64,000 nt of DNA from Saprospiraceae bacterium (GCA_020629035.1 JAHDEC010000002.1:189228-253227), one strand, 5' to 3'. Positions 44,551-54,575 are shown, counted from the stretch's first letter. Made by a program: numbers and translations. Notes: generated by a model from the sequence alone, not told the origin.

Positions 44551-47295
44551 TTAGTTTAGACTTTGAATAGCCAGAATCAAGGTTATCACTGTTACCGCTT
44601 GTGATACTGTATCTTGTAACACCTTACTCCAATCAGTCGTTATTTCTTTGTCTTCTTCAGCTTCAGAAACTTTTTTGCGCACTTTAATGGTAGAACCCTT
44701 TCTTATTTTGGGTGTGTTTATAAAGAATAGGAATGCTTTCGATTTCTTTATTTCACCATTTGGGTATTCAACAAATATACTTTTTCGATCAGCATTTTCT
44801 CCTAAGCCACCTGCATATTCGTCAATATAGAACATAGCTCTTTTATTTGACTGGAAAGGTACATGGATACGATTATTCAAATTTATTGCATCGTCAGACA
44901 ACATTGTTTTCGCGCGAGTTGCACCTTCAATAGTTACAAATTCTTGCTGTTTAGGAATAACGATTCTATCACCATCTTTCACTACAAAGTTAAATTCAGA
45001 ATTTTCATCCTCGAAAATCTCATCTAATTTAATGACTACTGCACCTAGATTTTCATCTTTTCGATTCAATGTTGCTCCTGCAGGGAAGGCTTCTGAAGTC
45101 AAGTTTCCTGTTCGTCTAAGAATATTGGATATCTTTTCATTATCATCCAGAATAGTGTAAGGTCCCGGATATTTTACCTCACCTAAAACGTAAACCGTTT
45201 TTTGAACCTCAAATTCAGGCACATAGCGAACTGTTATTACATCATTTGGTTCTAGTGTAAAATCACTTTCACCTTGAATGATGTTAAAGTCCCTGTCCAT
45301 TTCTAAATTCGAAACTACAACTGTTGTTGGTTTATTATTGGTAATTATAACTCTTGAAATTTCGATTCTATCAGTTGCAGCACTAATCTTGAAACCTCCC
45401 GCCAAGGTAAATATATCCTCAATTTTCATGTCCAAACCAAATTGAAATTGACCTGGATTATTGACGGCACCTCTTATGGTTACAAATGCATCCTCAAGAA
45501 ACTCATTTTGAGAATATATAAATATTGAATCAAAAGGCTCAACGAATATATTTTTTTCAGAGCTTGGATTCTCTATTAAGTTTTCTAAATCATTGACTGT
45601 ATAATAACGTTTTAGCTTATCATTTAAAGGATCTTGTCGATGAATGATGAGTACTGAAGAAGCATCTCTTCTCAATCCACCACCAAGCATAATTGCATCA
45701 GTTATTTTGAGATTGTCTATTGCACCAAACTCAAAAGCTCCTGATTCTCTAATAGCTCCGTCAATAACAAAACTTGAGTTATCTGCAAATCGATTTAAAT
45801 ACCAAACCGTTAATTCATCTTGATTTTTAAGATAAATATTTTCACTACTTCCAGGATTGGATAAAACTTGTTTTAAGTTTATTGGTACATATGAAATGCT
45901 GCTATCTAGGCCTACCCTCTTTATAAATGCAACATCAAGTCTTGCTTCTTCTTTGATGCCAGACTTTTTAATCAAGTCTGATACCTTTAACCTTTCAGTG
46001 AGTTCGTAATATCCCTCTTGACTAACCGCCCCACTTACAAAAACATAATTTTCTAGATTTCTTTCAATGCTGTTTACCCTTACGAGGTCTCCATTTTCAA
46101 GTTTAAACTGTTTTTCAGCAGGCCAATTAACATCAATTATTTTTTTACTATCCAATGAATTTCTGGTGACCTTTAAAATATTTGACTGTGCGTTTATATC
46201 AAATCCTCCAGCAAAGTTTATTAGATCCTCTATTGTTTCTGATGGTATCAGTTCATATTTATAAGGCCTGTTAATACCTCCTTCAATCTCAATTAATGAC
46301 TTTACAGGACTAACAAATATCACGTCATTATCTTGGAGATAAATTTCATTTTCTGATGATGGATTGTTAATGTATTTGTACAGGTCAGCAGAGTTTCTTG
46401 TTCCATCTGAGCGTATAATTTCAATCTCCCTTACCGTTCCAATTTTTGTTACTCCACCAGCTTCTGCAACAATAGAAAAAACATGATTCACTGCAGGAAC
46501 GCTTTGGATTCCAGGCGTCTCTACTTCACCGTATACTTTTACTTGAACAGTTCGCGCGTAGCTAAGGGTTACATCAAATTCACCAGAATTAAATTTGTAA
46601 AATTTTGAATATGCGTCCCGCAATTTTTCTTTTGCTTTAGCAATAGTCAAGCCCTTTAGAAAAACTCTTACTGATCCATTAAGAATTTTAATGAAACCGT
46701 CATTATTTATCTCATGTAAATCGTCCACTTTAGAAGCTCCCCAAACAGAGATTGCTAACTCATCTCCCACTCCCAAGATGTAATTTGGAGGTGCTTTAAT
46801 TTTATAAGGATCAGTAGATGAACTTATAGCTCCTCCTTGAAGTATCATTCTTCCGTAGCGCTCGTACTCGATTTCTTCTTCTAATTCATTCTGAATTTCT
46901 ACGGAATCAATTTCTACATCTAATTCTTCTAATGGCTCTATTGTTTCATCAATTATCTCAGGAGGTATTGTGTCATTTGTTGTGACCAGCTTATCTCTTT
47001 CAAGTTCTAATATGATTGACTGAAATTGATTAATTTTTTGAGGTGAATAGTATTCGACACTATCAATATTTAGGTTGTTTTCAGCTAGGATTTGGTTGAA
47101 CTCTGATTCTGTGATTCCTCTTTTTTGTAGTTCTCTTGTCACATCTGCCTTAGATATACCTGAAGTGTTCTGTGAGCTCAGGTTTGTTGCGATACTTGAG
47201 CATATTAAAAAAAATGCAATAAACTTAAATGAAGTCCATCTCCTTAGCGATTTAAACCTACCAGCTTTAATTATGAAGGGTTTAAGATTATGCAT
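44551..47295 (-). CDS. SLBB-domain polysaccharide export protein
   Basis: A 914-residue Wza-like outer-membrane or periplasmic export protein. After an N-terminal hydrophobic leader without a good lipobox comes a Poly_export domain (YILGVGDELAISVWGASKVD). Six or seven SLBB beta-grasp repeats follow, recognised by VYGEVETPGIQSV, VSGAVSQEGYYEL, IDGAIRESGAFEF, IRGAVNNPGQFQF and VLGEVKYPGPYTI. The C-terminus has a single hydrophobic helix (AVTVITLILAIQSLN). It would form the channel for capsule or exopolysaccharide export. The adjacent sugar aminotransferase supports this; no Wzc-like kinase or glycosyltransferase is nearby. Confidence 0.9.
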   Translation of the reverse strand: MHNLKPFIIKAGRFKSLRRWTSFKFIAFFLICSSIATNLSSQNTSGISKADVTRELQKRGITESEFNQILAENNLNIDSVEYYSPQKINQFQSIILELERDKLVTTNDTIPPEIIDETIEPLEELDVEIDSVEIQNELEEEIEYERYGRMILQGGAISSSTDPYKIKAPPNYILGVGDELAISVWGASKVDDLHEINNDGFIKILNGSVRVFLKGLTIAKAKEKLRDAYSKFYKFNSGEFDVTLSYARTVQVKVYGEVETPGIQSVPAVNHVFSIVAEAGGVTKIGTVREIEIIRSDGTRNSADLYKYINNPSSENEIYLQDNDVIFVSPVKSLIEIEGGINRPYKYELIPSETIEDLINFAGGFDINAQSNILKVTRNSLDSKKIIDVNWPAEKQFKLENGDLVRVNSIERNLENYVFVSGAVSQEGYYELTERLKVSDLIKKSGIKEEARLDVAFIKRVGLDSSISYVPINLKQVLSNPGSSENIYLKNQDELTVWYLNRFADNSSFVIDGAIRESGAFEFGAIDNLKITDAIMLGGGLRRDASSVLIIHRQDPLNDKLKRYYTVNDLENLIENPSSEKNIFVEPFDSIFIYSQNEFLEDAFVTIRGAVNNPGQFQFGLDMKIEDIFTLAGGFKISAATDRIEISRVIITNNKPTTVVVSNLEMDRDFNIIQGESDFTLEPNDVITVRYVPEFEVQKTVYVLGEVKYPGPYTILDDNEKISNILRRTGNLTSEAFPAGATLNRKDENLGAVVIKLDEIFEDENSEFNFVVKDGDRIVIPKQQEFVTIEGATRAKTMLSDDAINLNNRIHVPFQSNKRAMFYIDEYAGGLGENADRKSIFVEYPNGEIKKSKAFLFFINTPKIRKGSTIKVRKKVSEAEEDKEITTDWSKVLQDTVSQAVTVITLILAIQSLN

Positions 47296-47390
47296 TTAAT
47301 GATCTATTTAAGCTTATAAACATCAAATTTAAAACCATATTTTGAAATCTTGCAGAATATTGGGGTTTTATATGTGTAATTAGTAGATAT

Positions 47391-48500
47391 TCAATTACTT
47401 GTGTAAAACTTCTTTATTTCTGAACAAATGTAGGATTGCTCTTCTTTTGTAATTTCGGAGTGCATAGGGAGAGATAGAACTTGTTTTGATAAATGCTCAC
47501 TAATTGGATAATCACCTTCCCTGTTTCCAAGGTATGCAAAAGCGCCTTGGAGGTGAAGAGGAACAGGATAATAAATCATAGACGGTATTCCTCGCTCCTT
47601 AAGATAGTTCTTTAATTCATCTCTTCTTTTACACTGAATTGTATATTGATGGAATACATGGGTCCCATATTTTCTATTTGGAGTTTTTAACTCTGCAATT
47701 TCACTTAATTCAGCATCATAATAGTTAGCTGCGCCTAAACGGTGAGCATTAAATGTATCAAGGTGCTTCAATTTGACTCTTAAAACAGCCGCTTGAATGG
47801 CATCTAGTCTGCTATTGACCCCAACAATTTCGTGATAGTACTTCACTTTAGACCCATGCTTACAAATCATCCTCATTCTTTCAGCAAGGTATTCATCATC
47901 TGTGGTAATAGCTCCTCCATCACCATAACAACCTAAATTCTTTGAAGGAAAAAACGACAATGTTCCTATGTTGCCAATAGTACCGGTTCTTTTAAGTTTG
48001 CCCGTTTTTTGTTCAAGCATAGCTCCAATTGATTGAGCATTATCTTCTATGACATAGAGTGAATGCTCTTGAGCAATCTCCATGATTACATCCATATTGG
48101 AGCTTTGCCCAAACAAATGAACTGGCAATATAACTTTTGTTTTCTCATTGATTTTATCTTTCAATTTTTCTGCATCAATGTTAAATGTATCTTGCTCAAC
48201 ATCTACAAAAACTGGTTTAAGCCCTAAAATAACGATTGTTTCGGCAGTTGCTACAAACGTGAAAGGTGTAGTTATCACTTCATCTCCTTCTTTTAGGTCT
48301 AAGGCCATTAAAGCAATCATCAAAGCATCAGTCCCATTTGCGCAGGGAATAACATGCTTGCATGACAAATATTCCTCTAACTCTTTTCCAAGTGATTTAA
48401 CAATCGGCCCGTTTATAAACTGCGTTGATTCAATTACTTCAGCAATAGCACTATCTATTTCTTCTTGTAGTGAAAGGTATTGACCTTTCAAATCTACCAT
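47391..48500 (-). CDS. DegT/DnrJ/EryC1/StrS family sugar aminotransferase
   Basis: A PLP-dependent nucleotide-sugar aminotransferase of 369 residues, most like the WbpE/WlbC group that aminates UDP-3-keto sugars. Visible features are CANGTDALMIALMALDL (cofactor phosphate site), VHLFGQSSNMDVIMEIAQEH, and the PLP lysine Lys187 in SFFPSKNLGCYGDGGAITTD. I choose the ATG at 48500 (MVDLKGQYLSLQEEID) because AAGGAG lies six bases before it, and it aligns with family starts. An ATG at 48527 is possible. It precedes the SLBB exporter on the same strand and likely makes an amino sugar for a surface polysaccharide. Confidence 0.9.
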   Translation of the reverse strand: MVDLKGQYLSLQEEIDSAIAEVIESTQFINGPIVKSLGKELEEYLSCKHVIPCANGTDALMIALMALDLKEGDEVITTPFTFVATAETIVILGLKPVFVDVEQDTFNIDAEKLKDKINEKTKVILPVHLFGQSSNMDVIMEIAQEHSLYVIEDNAQSIGAMLEQKTGKLKRTGTIGNIGTLSFFPSKNLGCYGDGGAITTDDEYLAERMRMICKHGSKVKYYHEIVGVNSRLDAIQAAVLRVKLKHLDTFNAHRLGAANYYDAELSEIAELKTPNRKYGTHVFHQYTIQCKRRDELKNYLKERGIPSMIYYPVPLHLQGAFAYLGNREGDYPISEHLSKQVLSLPMHSEITKEEQSYICSEIKKFYTSN

Positions 48501-48580
48501 TCTTATCTCCTTCACGATATTTCCCATAAGTTTGTGTTCACTGCAAAGAACTGCAAATTTTTAATGTTTATTTTAGCTGC

Positions 48581-49339
48581 ATGAATAATTATATCAATTC
48601 TTTTGGACTATCTATTTTATTTATCTGCTGTACCTTCAGTATCTGCAGTCAAGACGAATTTAAAATTAATAGCAACATAACTATTAGTTTAGAATATGGT
48701 TATGCTATTCCATCTCAAGATTTAGCACTACGATTTGGTAATCATTCGCTGGCTGGAACTGGTTTGTATTGGTATAATGCTCCATTAAATTTAAGATACG
48801 GTATCAGTGCTAATTATATGTTTGGTATAAAAATTAAAGAAGATGTGATTTCATCACTTAGAAATGAAAATCAAGTATTGTTAGGCGTTGATAATAATTT
48901 CGCAAATGTTCTATTGAGACAGAGAGGCTTCTTAATTGATGCTGTATGCACAAAAACTTTTGGACTTTTCAAGAAAAACAGATCAAGTGGAATCGAGCTT
49001 GGAATAGGTGTAGGTTTAATGCAACATAAAGTCAGAATTCAGGTTGAAACAAATAATGTTCCTCTTCTGTTGGGTGATGCTGTAAAAGGCTATGACCGAA
49101 ACTCAGTTGGCCCATCACTAAAACAAATAGCGGGTTTTAGATGGAGGTCTATTAAAACCAATGCCAATGTTTCTCTTTTGTTAGAAGTTACAGAAGGTTT
49201 TACTAGGCCCACACAAGCGCTTGATTTTAATTCATTACAAGTTGATAATGAGAGACGATTTGATGTAGATTTTGCCATAAAATTAGCCTATTACTTACCC
49301 TTAAAGACAAGGGTGCCAAGTGAAGATATATTCTACTAA
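48581..49339 (+). CDS. Outer-membrane beta-barrel-like protein upstream of kdtA
   Basis: A 252-residue exported protein with a signal peptide (ending FSICSQ). Alternating strands such as ISLEYGYAIPS, NLRYGISANYMFGIKI, GIELGIGVGLMQHKVRIQV and DVDFAIKLAYYLPL suggest an outer-membrane barrel. It precedes kdtA by 13 bases and is divergent from the aminotransferase gene. A link to LPS assembly or modification follows only from position. No family is recognised with confidence. Confidence 0.65.
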   Translation: MNNYINSFGLSILFICCTFSICSQDEFKINSNITISLEYGYAIPSQDLALRFGNHSLAGTGLYWYNAPLNLRYGISANYMFGIKIKEDVISSLRNENQVLLGVDNNFANVLLRQRGFLIDAVCTKTFGLFKKNRSSGIELGIGVGLMQHKVRIQVETNNVPLLLGDAVKGYDRNSVGPSLKQIAGFRWRSIKTNANVSLLLEVTEGFTRPTQALDFNSLQVDNERRFDVDFAIKLAYYLPLKTRVPSEDIFY

Positions 49340-49352
49340 TTTTCATTAAAAT

Positions 49353-50561
49353 ATGCTACAAAAGCTATATACCCTTTCTATATTTCTATATTATTCCTTT
49401 ATCAGAATCTTGGCGCCATTTCATGCTAGAACATCACAATTCTTAAAAGAAAGAAATAGTCAAAAACAATTAAACGAAAAAATCAGCGCCAAGCATAGCA
49501 TTTTGATTCACTGCTCCTCATTGGGCGAATTTGAAATGATTAGCCCTATTTTGCCACAATTACAGAAGCTTGGCAAACCAGTCGTAATAAGTTTTTATTC
49601 TGATTCTGGTTATAATAATGCAGATTTATCGACTTATCCAAATATCAAAAAATTGTATTTTCCATTTGACAAACCTAAAAAGGTACGTTCCTTTTTTGAA
49701 CGAATAAATCCTTCCCTGGTAATATTTGTAGCCTATGAATATTGGTTTAATTCACTCAAATATTTATATCAAAAAAATATTCCTTACCTATTTATCAATG
49801 TTCGGTTTAGAAAAAAAACTTGGTTTTTCAATCCCATTTTTAAATCTTTTGAGAAACTTATCAAGGAAGCAACATATATTTCTGTCAGGGACAAAGATGA
49901 TAGATCTAAATTGTTAGAAAGAAACTATAAAAATGTAGGATTTCAAAAAGATTTAAGATATGTACAAGCTGGAGTTAATGCTCAGTTTAAATTTACTGGA
50001 ATACCATTACAAACAAACAGGCTCTGTGTCATATATGGGAGTACCTGGCCTGAAGATGAAAGAATAATTGAACCCTTTGTCAAGAACCATTCTGAGATTT
50101 TACATGTAATTGCACCCCATGATGTTTCAACTGAGAACATCAGTCGAATTGAGAATATTTTTAAAGACCAGCATACTATCACTTATAGTCAACTAGTAAA
50201 TACTGAGATGCATAATGTGATCATTATTGATTCCATTGGTCAATTAAAATATCTATACAAATATGGCAATCTATGCTATGTGGGTGGCGGCTTTTCAAAC
50301 GGCCTTCATAATATTATTGAACCTTTAGTTTTCAAAAAAAATGTAATCATAGGCCCTAATTATGGTAATGACCCAGAAGCCGAAAATTTAATAAATGATA
50401 AAATTGTCTACTCAATTTCGAATTATTCTGAATTAGCATCTACTTTTAATGTTCTTAAGGATAAGGATTTCAAGGTCTTTCCAAATGATTACCATTATGA
50501 TTTCGAAAATGAAATTGAATTACTAATTAATAAAATTGAATCAATTATTGTTGGAAAATAA
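49353..50561 (+). CDS. kdtA: 3-deoxy-D-manno-octulosonic acid transferase
   Basis: Transfers Kdo from CMP-Kdo to lipid A precursors at the inner membrane, the first step of LPS core assembly. The 402-residue protein has an N-terminal hydrophobic anchor and the family motifs HCSSLGEFEMISPILPQLQ, VISFYSDSGYNNADLSTYPN, INPSLVIFVAYEYWFN, VIYGSTWPEDERIIEPFVK and YVGGGFSNGLHNIIEPLVF (GT-B glycosyltransferase C-terminal donor site). It overlaps the next gene by 26 bases. Confidence 0.93.
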   Translation: MLQKLYTLSIFLYYSFIRILAPFHARTSQFLKERNSQKQLNEKISAKHSILIHCSSLGEFEMISPILPQLQKLGKPVVISFYSDSGYNNADLSTYPNIKKLYFPFDKPKKVRSFFERINPSLVIFVAYEYWFNSLKYLYQKNIPYLFINVRFRKKTWFFNPIFKSFEKLIKEATYISVRDKDDRSKLLERNYKNVGFQKDLRYVQAGVNAQFKFTGIPLQTNRLCVIYGSTWPEDERIIEPFVKNHSEILHVIAPHDVSTENISRIENIFKDQHTITYSQLVNTEMHNVIIIDSIGQLKYLYKYGNLCYVGGGFSNGLHNIIEPLVFKKNVIIGPNYGNDPEAENLINDKIVYSISNYSELASTFNVLKDKDFKVFPNDYHYDFENEIELLINKIESIIVGK

Positions 50562-51540
50562 ATTGGACTTTTCTCAATGTAGTGTTTTAGTGGTCGGAGA
50601 TATTATGCTTGATAAATATGTTTATGGGCAAAGCACCCGAAAATCTCCGGAGGCACCAATACCTATTCTAGATTTCGAAAACTCAGAAACAAAACTGGGT
50701 GGAGCAGCTAATGTGGCTCTTAATGCAGGGGCTTTGGGAAGCAAAGTTCATTTGGTTGGAATAGTTGGAGAAGATTTCGAAGGTAGTCAAATCGATAAAT
50801 TATTAACTGAAGACCCTTTAATCACAACTCATTTCCTTGCAAAAATAAAAGATCGCTATACCACGGTAAAAACAAGGTTTATTTCGGATAAAACACACCT
50901 ACTAAGAGTCGATAAAGAACATAAAATTGACATTTCTACAGAGCAATCAATTTTGTTGTTTGAGCGAATTAAGACCATTATAAACGATAATAAAATAACC
51001 ACAATAATATTAGAGGACTACGATAAAGGATTACTAACCCCCAAATTAATCGAACAAATAATTAGCTATTCAAACTCTTTGAAAATTCCAATTTGCATTG
51101 ATCCAAAATTCAAAAATGCATCCATCTACAGCGGAGCAACTCTCTTTAAACCCAATTTAAAAGAGCTAAATAGTAGTCTAAATTCAAATTTCCACAAAAC
51201 GCAAATAGAACAAATTATAGTAGAATGCAAAAAATTAGTAATAAACAACCATTTTGAACAATTATGGGTAACGCTTGGGAGTGCTGGAATACTCTATGTA
51301 GATAATCAGTTGGAGTCTAAACATTTTAAAAGCGAATATATTGAAGTTGCAGATGTCTGTGGAGCTGGAGATGCAGTAATAGCCTTTTTATCTTTAGGGA
51401 TCACCATTTCATTAAACCCGAATGAATTAGGTAAGCTAGCTAACTATTCAGGAGCTCTTGTATGTAAAAATGTAGGTGTTTACAGTATTTCCATTCAAGA
51501 AATAAACCAAAAAATAAATTTAGACTTAAAAAATAATTAA
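50536..51540 (+). CDS. PfkB-family heptose 7-phosphate kinase (HldE N-domain-like)
   Basis: A 334-residue PfkB sugar kinase resembling the N-terminal (RfaE1/HldE1) domain, which phosphorylates D-glycero-beta-D-manno-heptose 7-phosphate for LPS heptose synthesis. Motifs are VLVVGDIMLDKYVYG, KLGGAANVALNAGALGSKVH, and the catalytic DVCGAGDAVIAFLSLG. The cytidylyltransferase half is absent, so it is a split form. No ATG lies before the first motif; TTG at 50536, 50551 or 50563 are the candidates, and the first two lie inside kdtA. The kdtA neighbour supports a heptose/LPS core role. Confidence 0.85.
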   Translation: MNQLLLENKLDFSQCSVLVVGDIMLDKYVYGQSTRKSPEAPIPILDFENSETKLGGAANVALNAGALGSKVHLVGIVGEDFEGSQIDKLLTEDPLITTHFLAKIKDRYTTVKTRFISDKTHLLRVDKEHKIDISTEQSILLFERIKTIINDNKITTIILEDYDKGLLTPKLIEQIISYSNSLKIPICIDPKFKNASIYSGATLFKPNLKELNSSLNSNFHKTQIEQIIVECKKLVINNHFEQLWVTLGSAGILYVDNQLESKHFKSEYIEVADVCGAGDAVIAFLSLGITISLNPNELGKLANYSGALVCKNVGVYSISIQEINQKINLDLKNN

Positions 51541-51636
51541 ACTAGAATGTCAGCTAAGTTCAATGTTGGAACTAAAACTTTATTAATTTAGGAGTTCAAT
51601 TAAAAATTATCAAAATCACTTATAATTAATTTGACT

Positions 51637-53562
51637 ATGAAAAGAACATTTACCACTTTATTAAGTCTTTCTTTATTTGTCTGTTTTGCAATAACTGGAG
51701 CCAATGCTCAAGTTGTTTGGGGTGCAAATGGAGAAGGAGAATTTGATGGCGGTCTTGGTGACTGGTATACCATCGCTGCAGATAGCGCGGATGTATGGGT
51801 GTGGGAAGCAGATGCTACAGCAAATTTTAGACAGGCTATGATTCAATCACCATCAGCAGCAAATGGCTGTGCACACATTGATTTAGCTGGATTAACTTGC
51901 GCAATTATTGATTGTGCAAATGCAGGTCCTCCACCATACCCTCAACATACAGCAATCTTAGCATCACCCGTGATGGATTTATCAAGTTCAGCTACACCAG
52001 TCCTAAAGTATAGCCAACTCCTTGATGATTTAAATGGAGATGCAAATGGAGGTTACTTTGTTCTACTTAGTGATGATGGTGGCGCAACCTGGGGTGATAC
52101 CATGAGATTAGCTATTGTTAACGAAACAAATGGGGATGTTATTAATACTGAAGATATATCATTACCAATTGATTTTCTTGCAAATAAAGCAAACGCTACC
52201 ATTGGCTTTAGTGTAGTTTTAGCAGACTTTTATGCGTGGATGATAGATGATGTACAAGTTGTAAATGAAACAATTTCAGATGGTGTGGTGCCTGAAGGTT
52301 GGTTCACCACTGCTCCAAACTGGAGAACTCCAGCTTCACAAGTTGACTTAGTACCACTTATGGCTGACGTAGAAAGTAGAGGAAATGTTGGCGTGGAGAA
52401 TGCTATTTTGAATGCAACTATTCAAGGTCCTTCCGGATTGGAATTTGAAGGAAGTTTAGAATATGGAAATCTTGAACCGACAACTAATTATTGGAATGTA
52501 GTTTGGGATGAGTTTTATACCATGTCAGATGAAGAAGGTACTTACACGATAAGTTATGAATTAGTTTCTGATAGCGAAGATGCAGAACCATCTAATAATA
52601 GCGTTTCAGCAAATTTTGTAGTGGGTGGTAATACGTTTAATAAGGTAATTCCTGAATCAGAAGCGGGAGCTAACTATTTAGTAGGTCTTGCACCAGGTGG
52701 TGGAAATGTTTATAACTCATATGCAAATGCATACTATATTCCTAATGGTGAAGGCTTCCAAGCTACTACCATTAGTACTGGATTTGAGTTTACAAGTAAC
52801 GCAACTATACAGCCTGCTACAATTATTGCTCATCTTTATCTATGGATAGACGATGGAGATGGAATAGCAGCAGCTACCAATGAAAAATTCTTGGTTGCTA
52901 GTGGTGAGTATTTTATGGACCCAGACGAAGTTAATTTCTTTGAACTAAGAAATATTGATATTGAATTAACACCAGATGGTGCTGAAACTCTTGAGTTAGC
53001 TCCAAACTCTCAATACATTGCAACGGTGCACGTTAATCCATTAACACCTGGTGATTTCAATGATCCAATTAGACAATTAGGAATGTTTGTTGACACCAAC
53101 AGAGATTTCTCTTATGGACCAATGCAATTTGCATTTGAAAATTCAGGTACACAAGTAAGAAGATATGGTTCGATGTGGGCTCCAGATGGTGTAGATGGGA
53201 CACCTTCTGACAACTTAAACAGAACATTAACTTCAGGTATTACTACTCAAGCAACATGGTATATACCTTTAGAAATTGCTATATTCTCAGATGCTGATGA
53301 TATAAACAACAACTTAAATGTATCTGTTTATCCGAATCCTGCGGATACTGATGTTTCTATAGAACTAGCTTTGGAAAGTATTTCTGAAAAAGTTAATATA
53401 ACTATTCTTGATATTCAAGGAAAAGAAGTAATTAGAGAAAATAGAGAAAATCTTCAAAATGGAGTAATATCTATAAATGTAGAAAACTTATCATCTGGAG
53501 TTTACTTTGCTAATATAGCTACCGATGAAGGCACAATATCAAAAAGAATTATAATTCAATAA
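51637..53562 (+). CDS. T9SS-secreted surface protein of unknown function
   Basis: A 641-residue secreted protein. The ATG at 51637 starts the signal peptide (MKRTFTTLLSLSLFVCFAIT...NAQ). The N-terminal half resembles a jelly-roll binding domain (VLKYSQLLDDLNGDANGGYF, VLLSDDGGATWGDTM, AWMIDDVQVVNE). A beta-sandwich middle and a second domain follow. The C-terminus is a clear type A T9SS sorting domain (VSVYPNPADTDVSIELALES, ILDIQGKEVIRE, LSSGVYFANIATDEG). No catalytic motif was found; an adhesin or binding protein is likely. It ends at a bidirectional terminator. Confidence 0.85.
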   Translation: MKRTFTTLLSLSLFVCFAITGANAQVVWGANGEGEFDGGLGDWYTIAADSADVWVWEADATANFRQAMIQSPSAANGCAHIDLAGLTCAIIDCANAGPPPYPQHTAILASPVMDLSSSATPVLKYSQLLDDLNGDANGGYFVLLSDDGGATWGDTMRLAIVNETNGDVINTEDISLPIDFLANKANATIGFSVVLADFYAWMIDDVQVVNETISDGVVPEGWFTTAPNWRTPASQVDLVPLMADVESRGNVGVENAILNATIQGPSGLEFEGSLEYGNLEPTTNYWNVVWDEFYTMSDEEGTYTISYELVSDSEDAEPSNNSVSANFVVGGNTFNKVIPESEAGANYLVGLAPGGGNVYNSYANAYYIPNGEGFQATTISTGFEFTSNATIQPATIIAHLYLWIDDGDGIAAATNEKFLVASGEYFMDPDEVNFFELRNIDIELTPDGAETLELAPNSQYIATVHVNPLTPGDFNDPIRQLGMFVDTNRDFSYGPMQFAFENSGTQVRRYGSMWAPDGVDGTPSDNLNRTLTSGITTQATWYIPLEIAIFSDADDINNNLNVSVYPNPADTDVSIELALESISEKVNITILDIQGKEVIRENRENLQNGVISINVENLSSGVYFANIATDEGTISKRIIIQ

Positions 53563-53585
53563 TTCTTTAGATGTTCTAAAGTAAT

Positions 53586-53617
53586 AAAAAAGGGATGCAG
53601 ATTGCATCCCTTTTTTT
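53586..53617. terminator. Bidirectional intrinsic terminator
   Basis: A 9-bp stem (AGGGATGCA / TGCATCCCT) with a three-base loop, flanked by A-run on one side and T-run on the other, so it works in both directions. It serves the T9SS gene on the left and the convergent coiled-coil gene on the right, whose stop codon begins within the T-run. Confidence 0.9.
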
Positions 53618-54569
53618 ATTCTGCATATAATAGTTCATCCTTATGGATGATTAAACTGTCATATTCAATTTGTAACTCTCCATATTTCTTTCCCAAGTAT
53701 TCCTTTATTTCTTGGATGTTATTTCTGATTATTTGCACCGATTTAAGCGAATTGACAATTTTCTGCTGAACTAGCCAATCAGAAATTATATTATCAAAAA
53801 ACACATTAGAAAAGCTTTTTAACTGATCTAAATTTATGGTTAATTGATTTCCATCAATTCCTACATCCAAAATTTCCTGTCTAAAAATGTTAATTCGGTG
53901 TTGTGCTGTTGGCACATGGCTTTTTGCGCGGTCTATTGCTTGATACTTTGCGTATTTTCCACTGCTTCCTCTATTTTGCATCATATCCCACTGACCCCAA
54001 TCTTGTGCCTTTTTTAAATGATGTATGATGTAGTTTAATTCGCTCAGGGACTTTTTTGCTGCATCTAGAGCTTGGGTGTATTCATTTCTATGGAGGATAT
54101 TATTCTCAAGTGATTTAACCACTCCATTCATTTGATTTTTCAATTTCGCTGAACCAAGATTCATTATTTCCACTTCACGTTTTTTCTTTAATTGATCAAG
54201 TTCTTTTTTTAAACTTGGCAATTCAAGTAATTTCTTCTCAAGAATGTCTTTTTCAAATTCCAGGAGTTCAGCAGCGCTACTGCTTTCATTATATTTAAGA
54301 CTTGCTTCTAAATATTCTTGACGTTTAATGTCAAGTTGCTTTTCTTTGTCGCCTAGAATATTACGAAACATTGAGGTTAATGTCCGATTCTCTAATTTGT
54401 CTATACCTTTTTCCCCTTCCTTGACAGAATCACCCAACATTGACAAAACCTCATAATGCTCTTTCAACGTTTCTTTAACTACTTTTAAATGTGAACTCAC
54501 ATGTTTTAAGTTATCAATGCCAAGTGTTACTTCTCTTAGCCTTTCTAATACCGGTGACAGTTTTTTCAT
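53616..54569 (-). CDS. Coiled-coil protein of unknown function
   Basis: A 317-residue cytoplasmic protein without signal or membrane segments. Long stretches are predicted coiled coil by heptad-like spacing (about residues 25-60, 75-190 and 245-300; for example LEFEKDILEKKLLELPSLKK and ELDQLKKKREVEIMNLGSAK). The ATG at 54569 is preferred over a GTG six bases upstream. It is divergent from the LEA-like gene, from which it is separated by about 70 bases. I do not recognise it. Such divergent pairs often share a regulator or stress signal, but there is no direct evidence. Confidence 0.75.
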   Translation of the reverse strand: MKKLSPVLERLREVTLGIDNLKHVSSHLKVVKETLKEHYEVLSMLGDSVKEGEKGIDKLENRTLTSMFRNILGDKEKQLDIKRQEYLEASLKYNESSSAAELLEFEKDILEKKLLELPSLKKELDQLKKKREVEIMNLGSAKLKNQMNGVVKSLENNILHRNEYTQALDAAKKSLSELNYIIHHLKKAQDWGQWDMMQNRGSSGKYAKYQAIDRAKSHVPTAQHRINIFRQEILDVGIDGNQLTINLDQLKSFSNVFFDNIISDWLVQQKIVNSLKSVQIIRNNIQEIKEYLGKKYGELQIEYDSLIIHKDELLYAE

Positions 54570-54575
54570 ATACAC

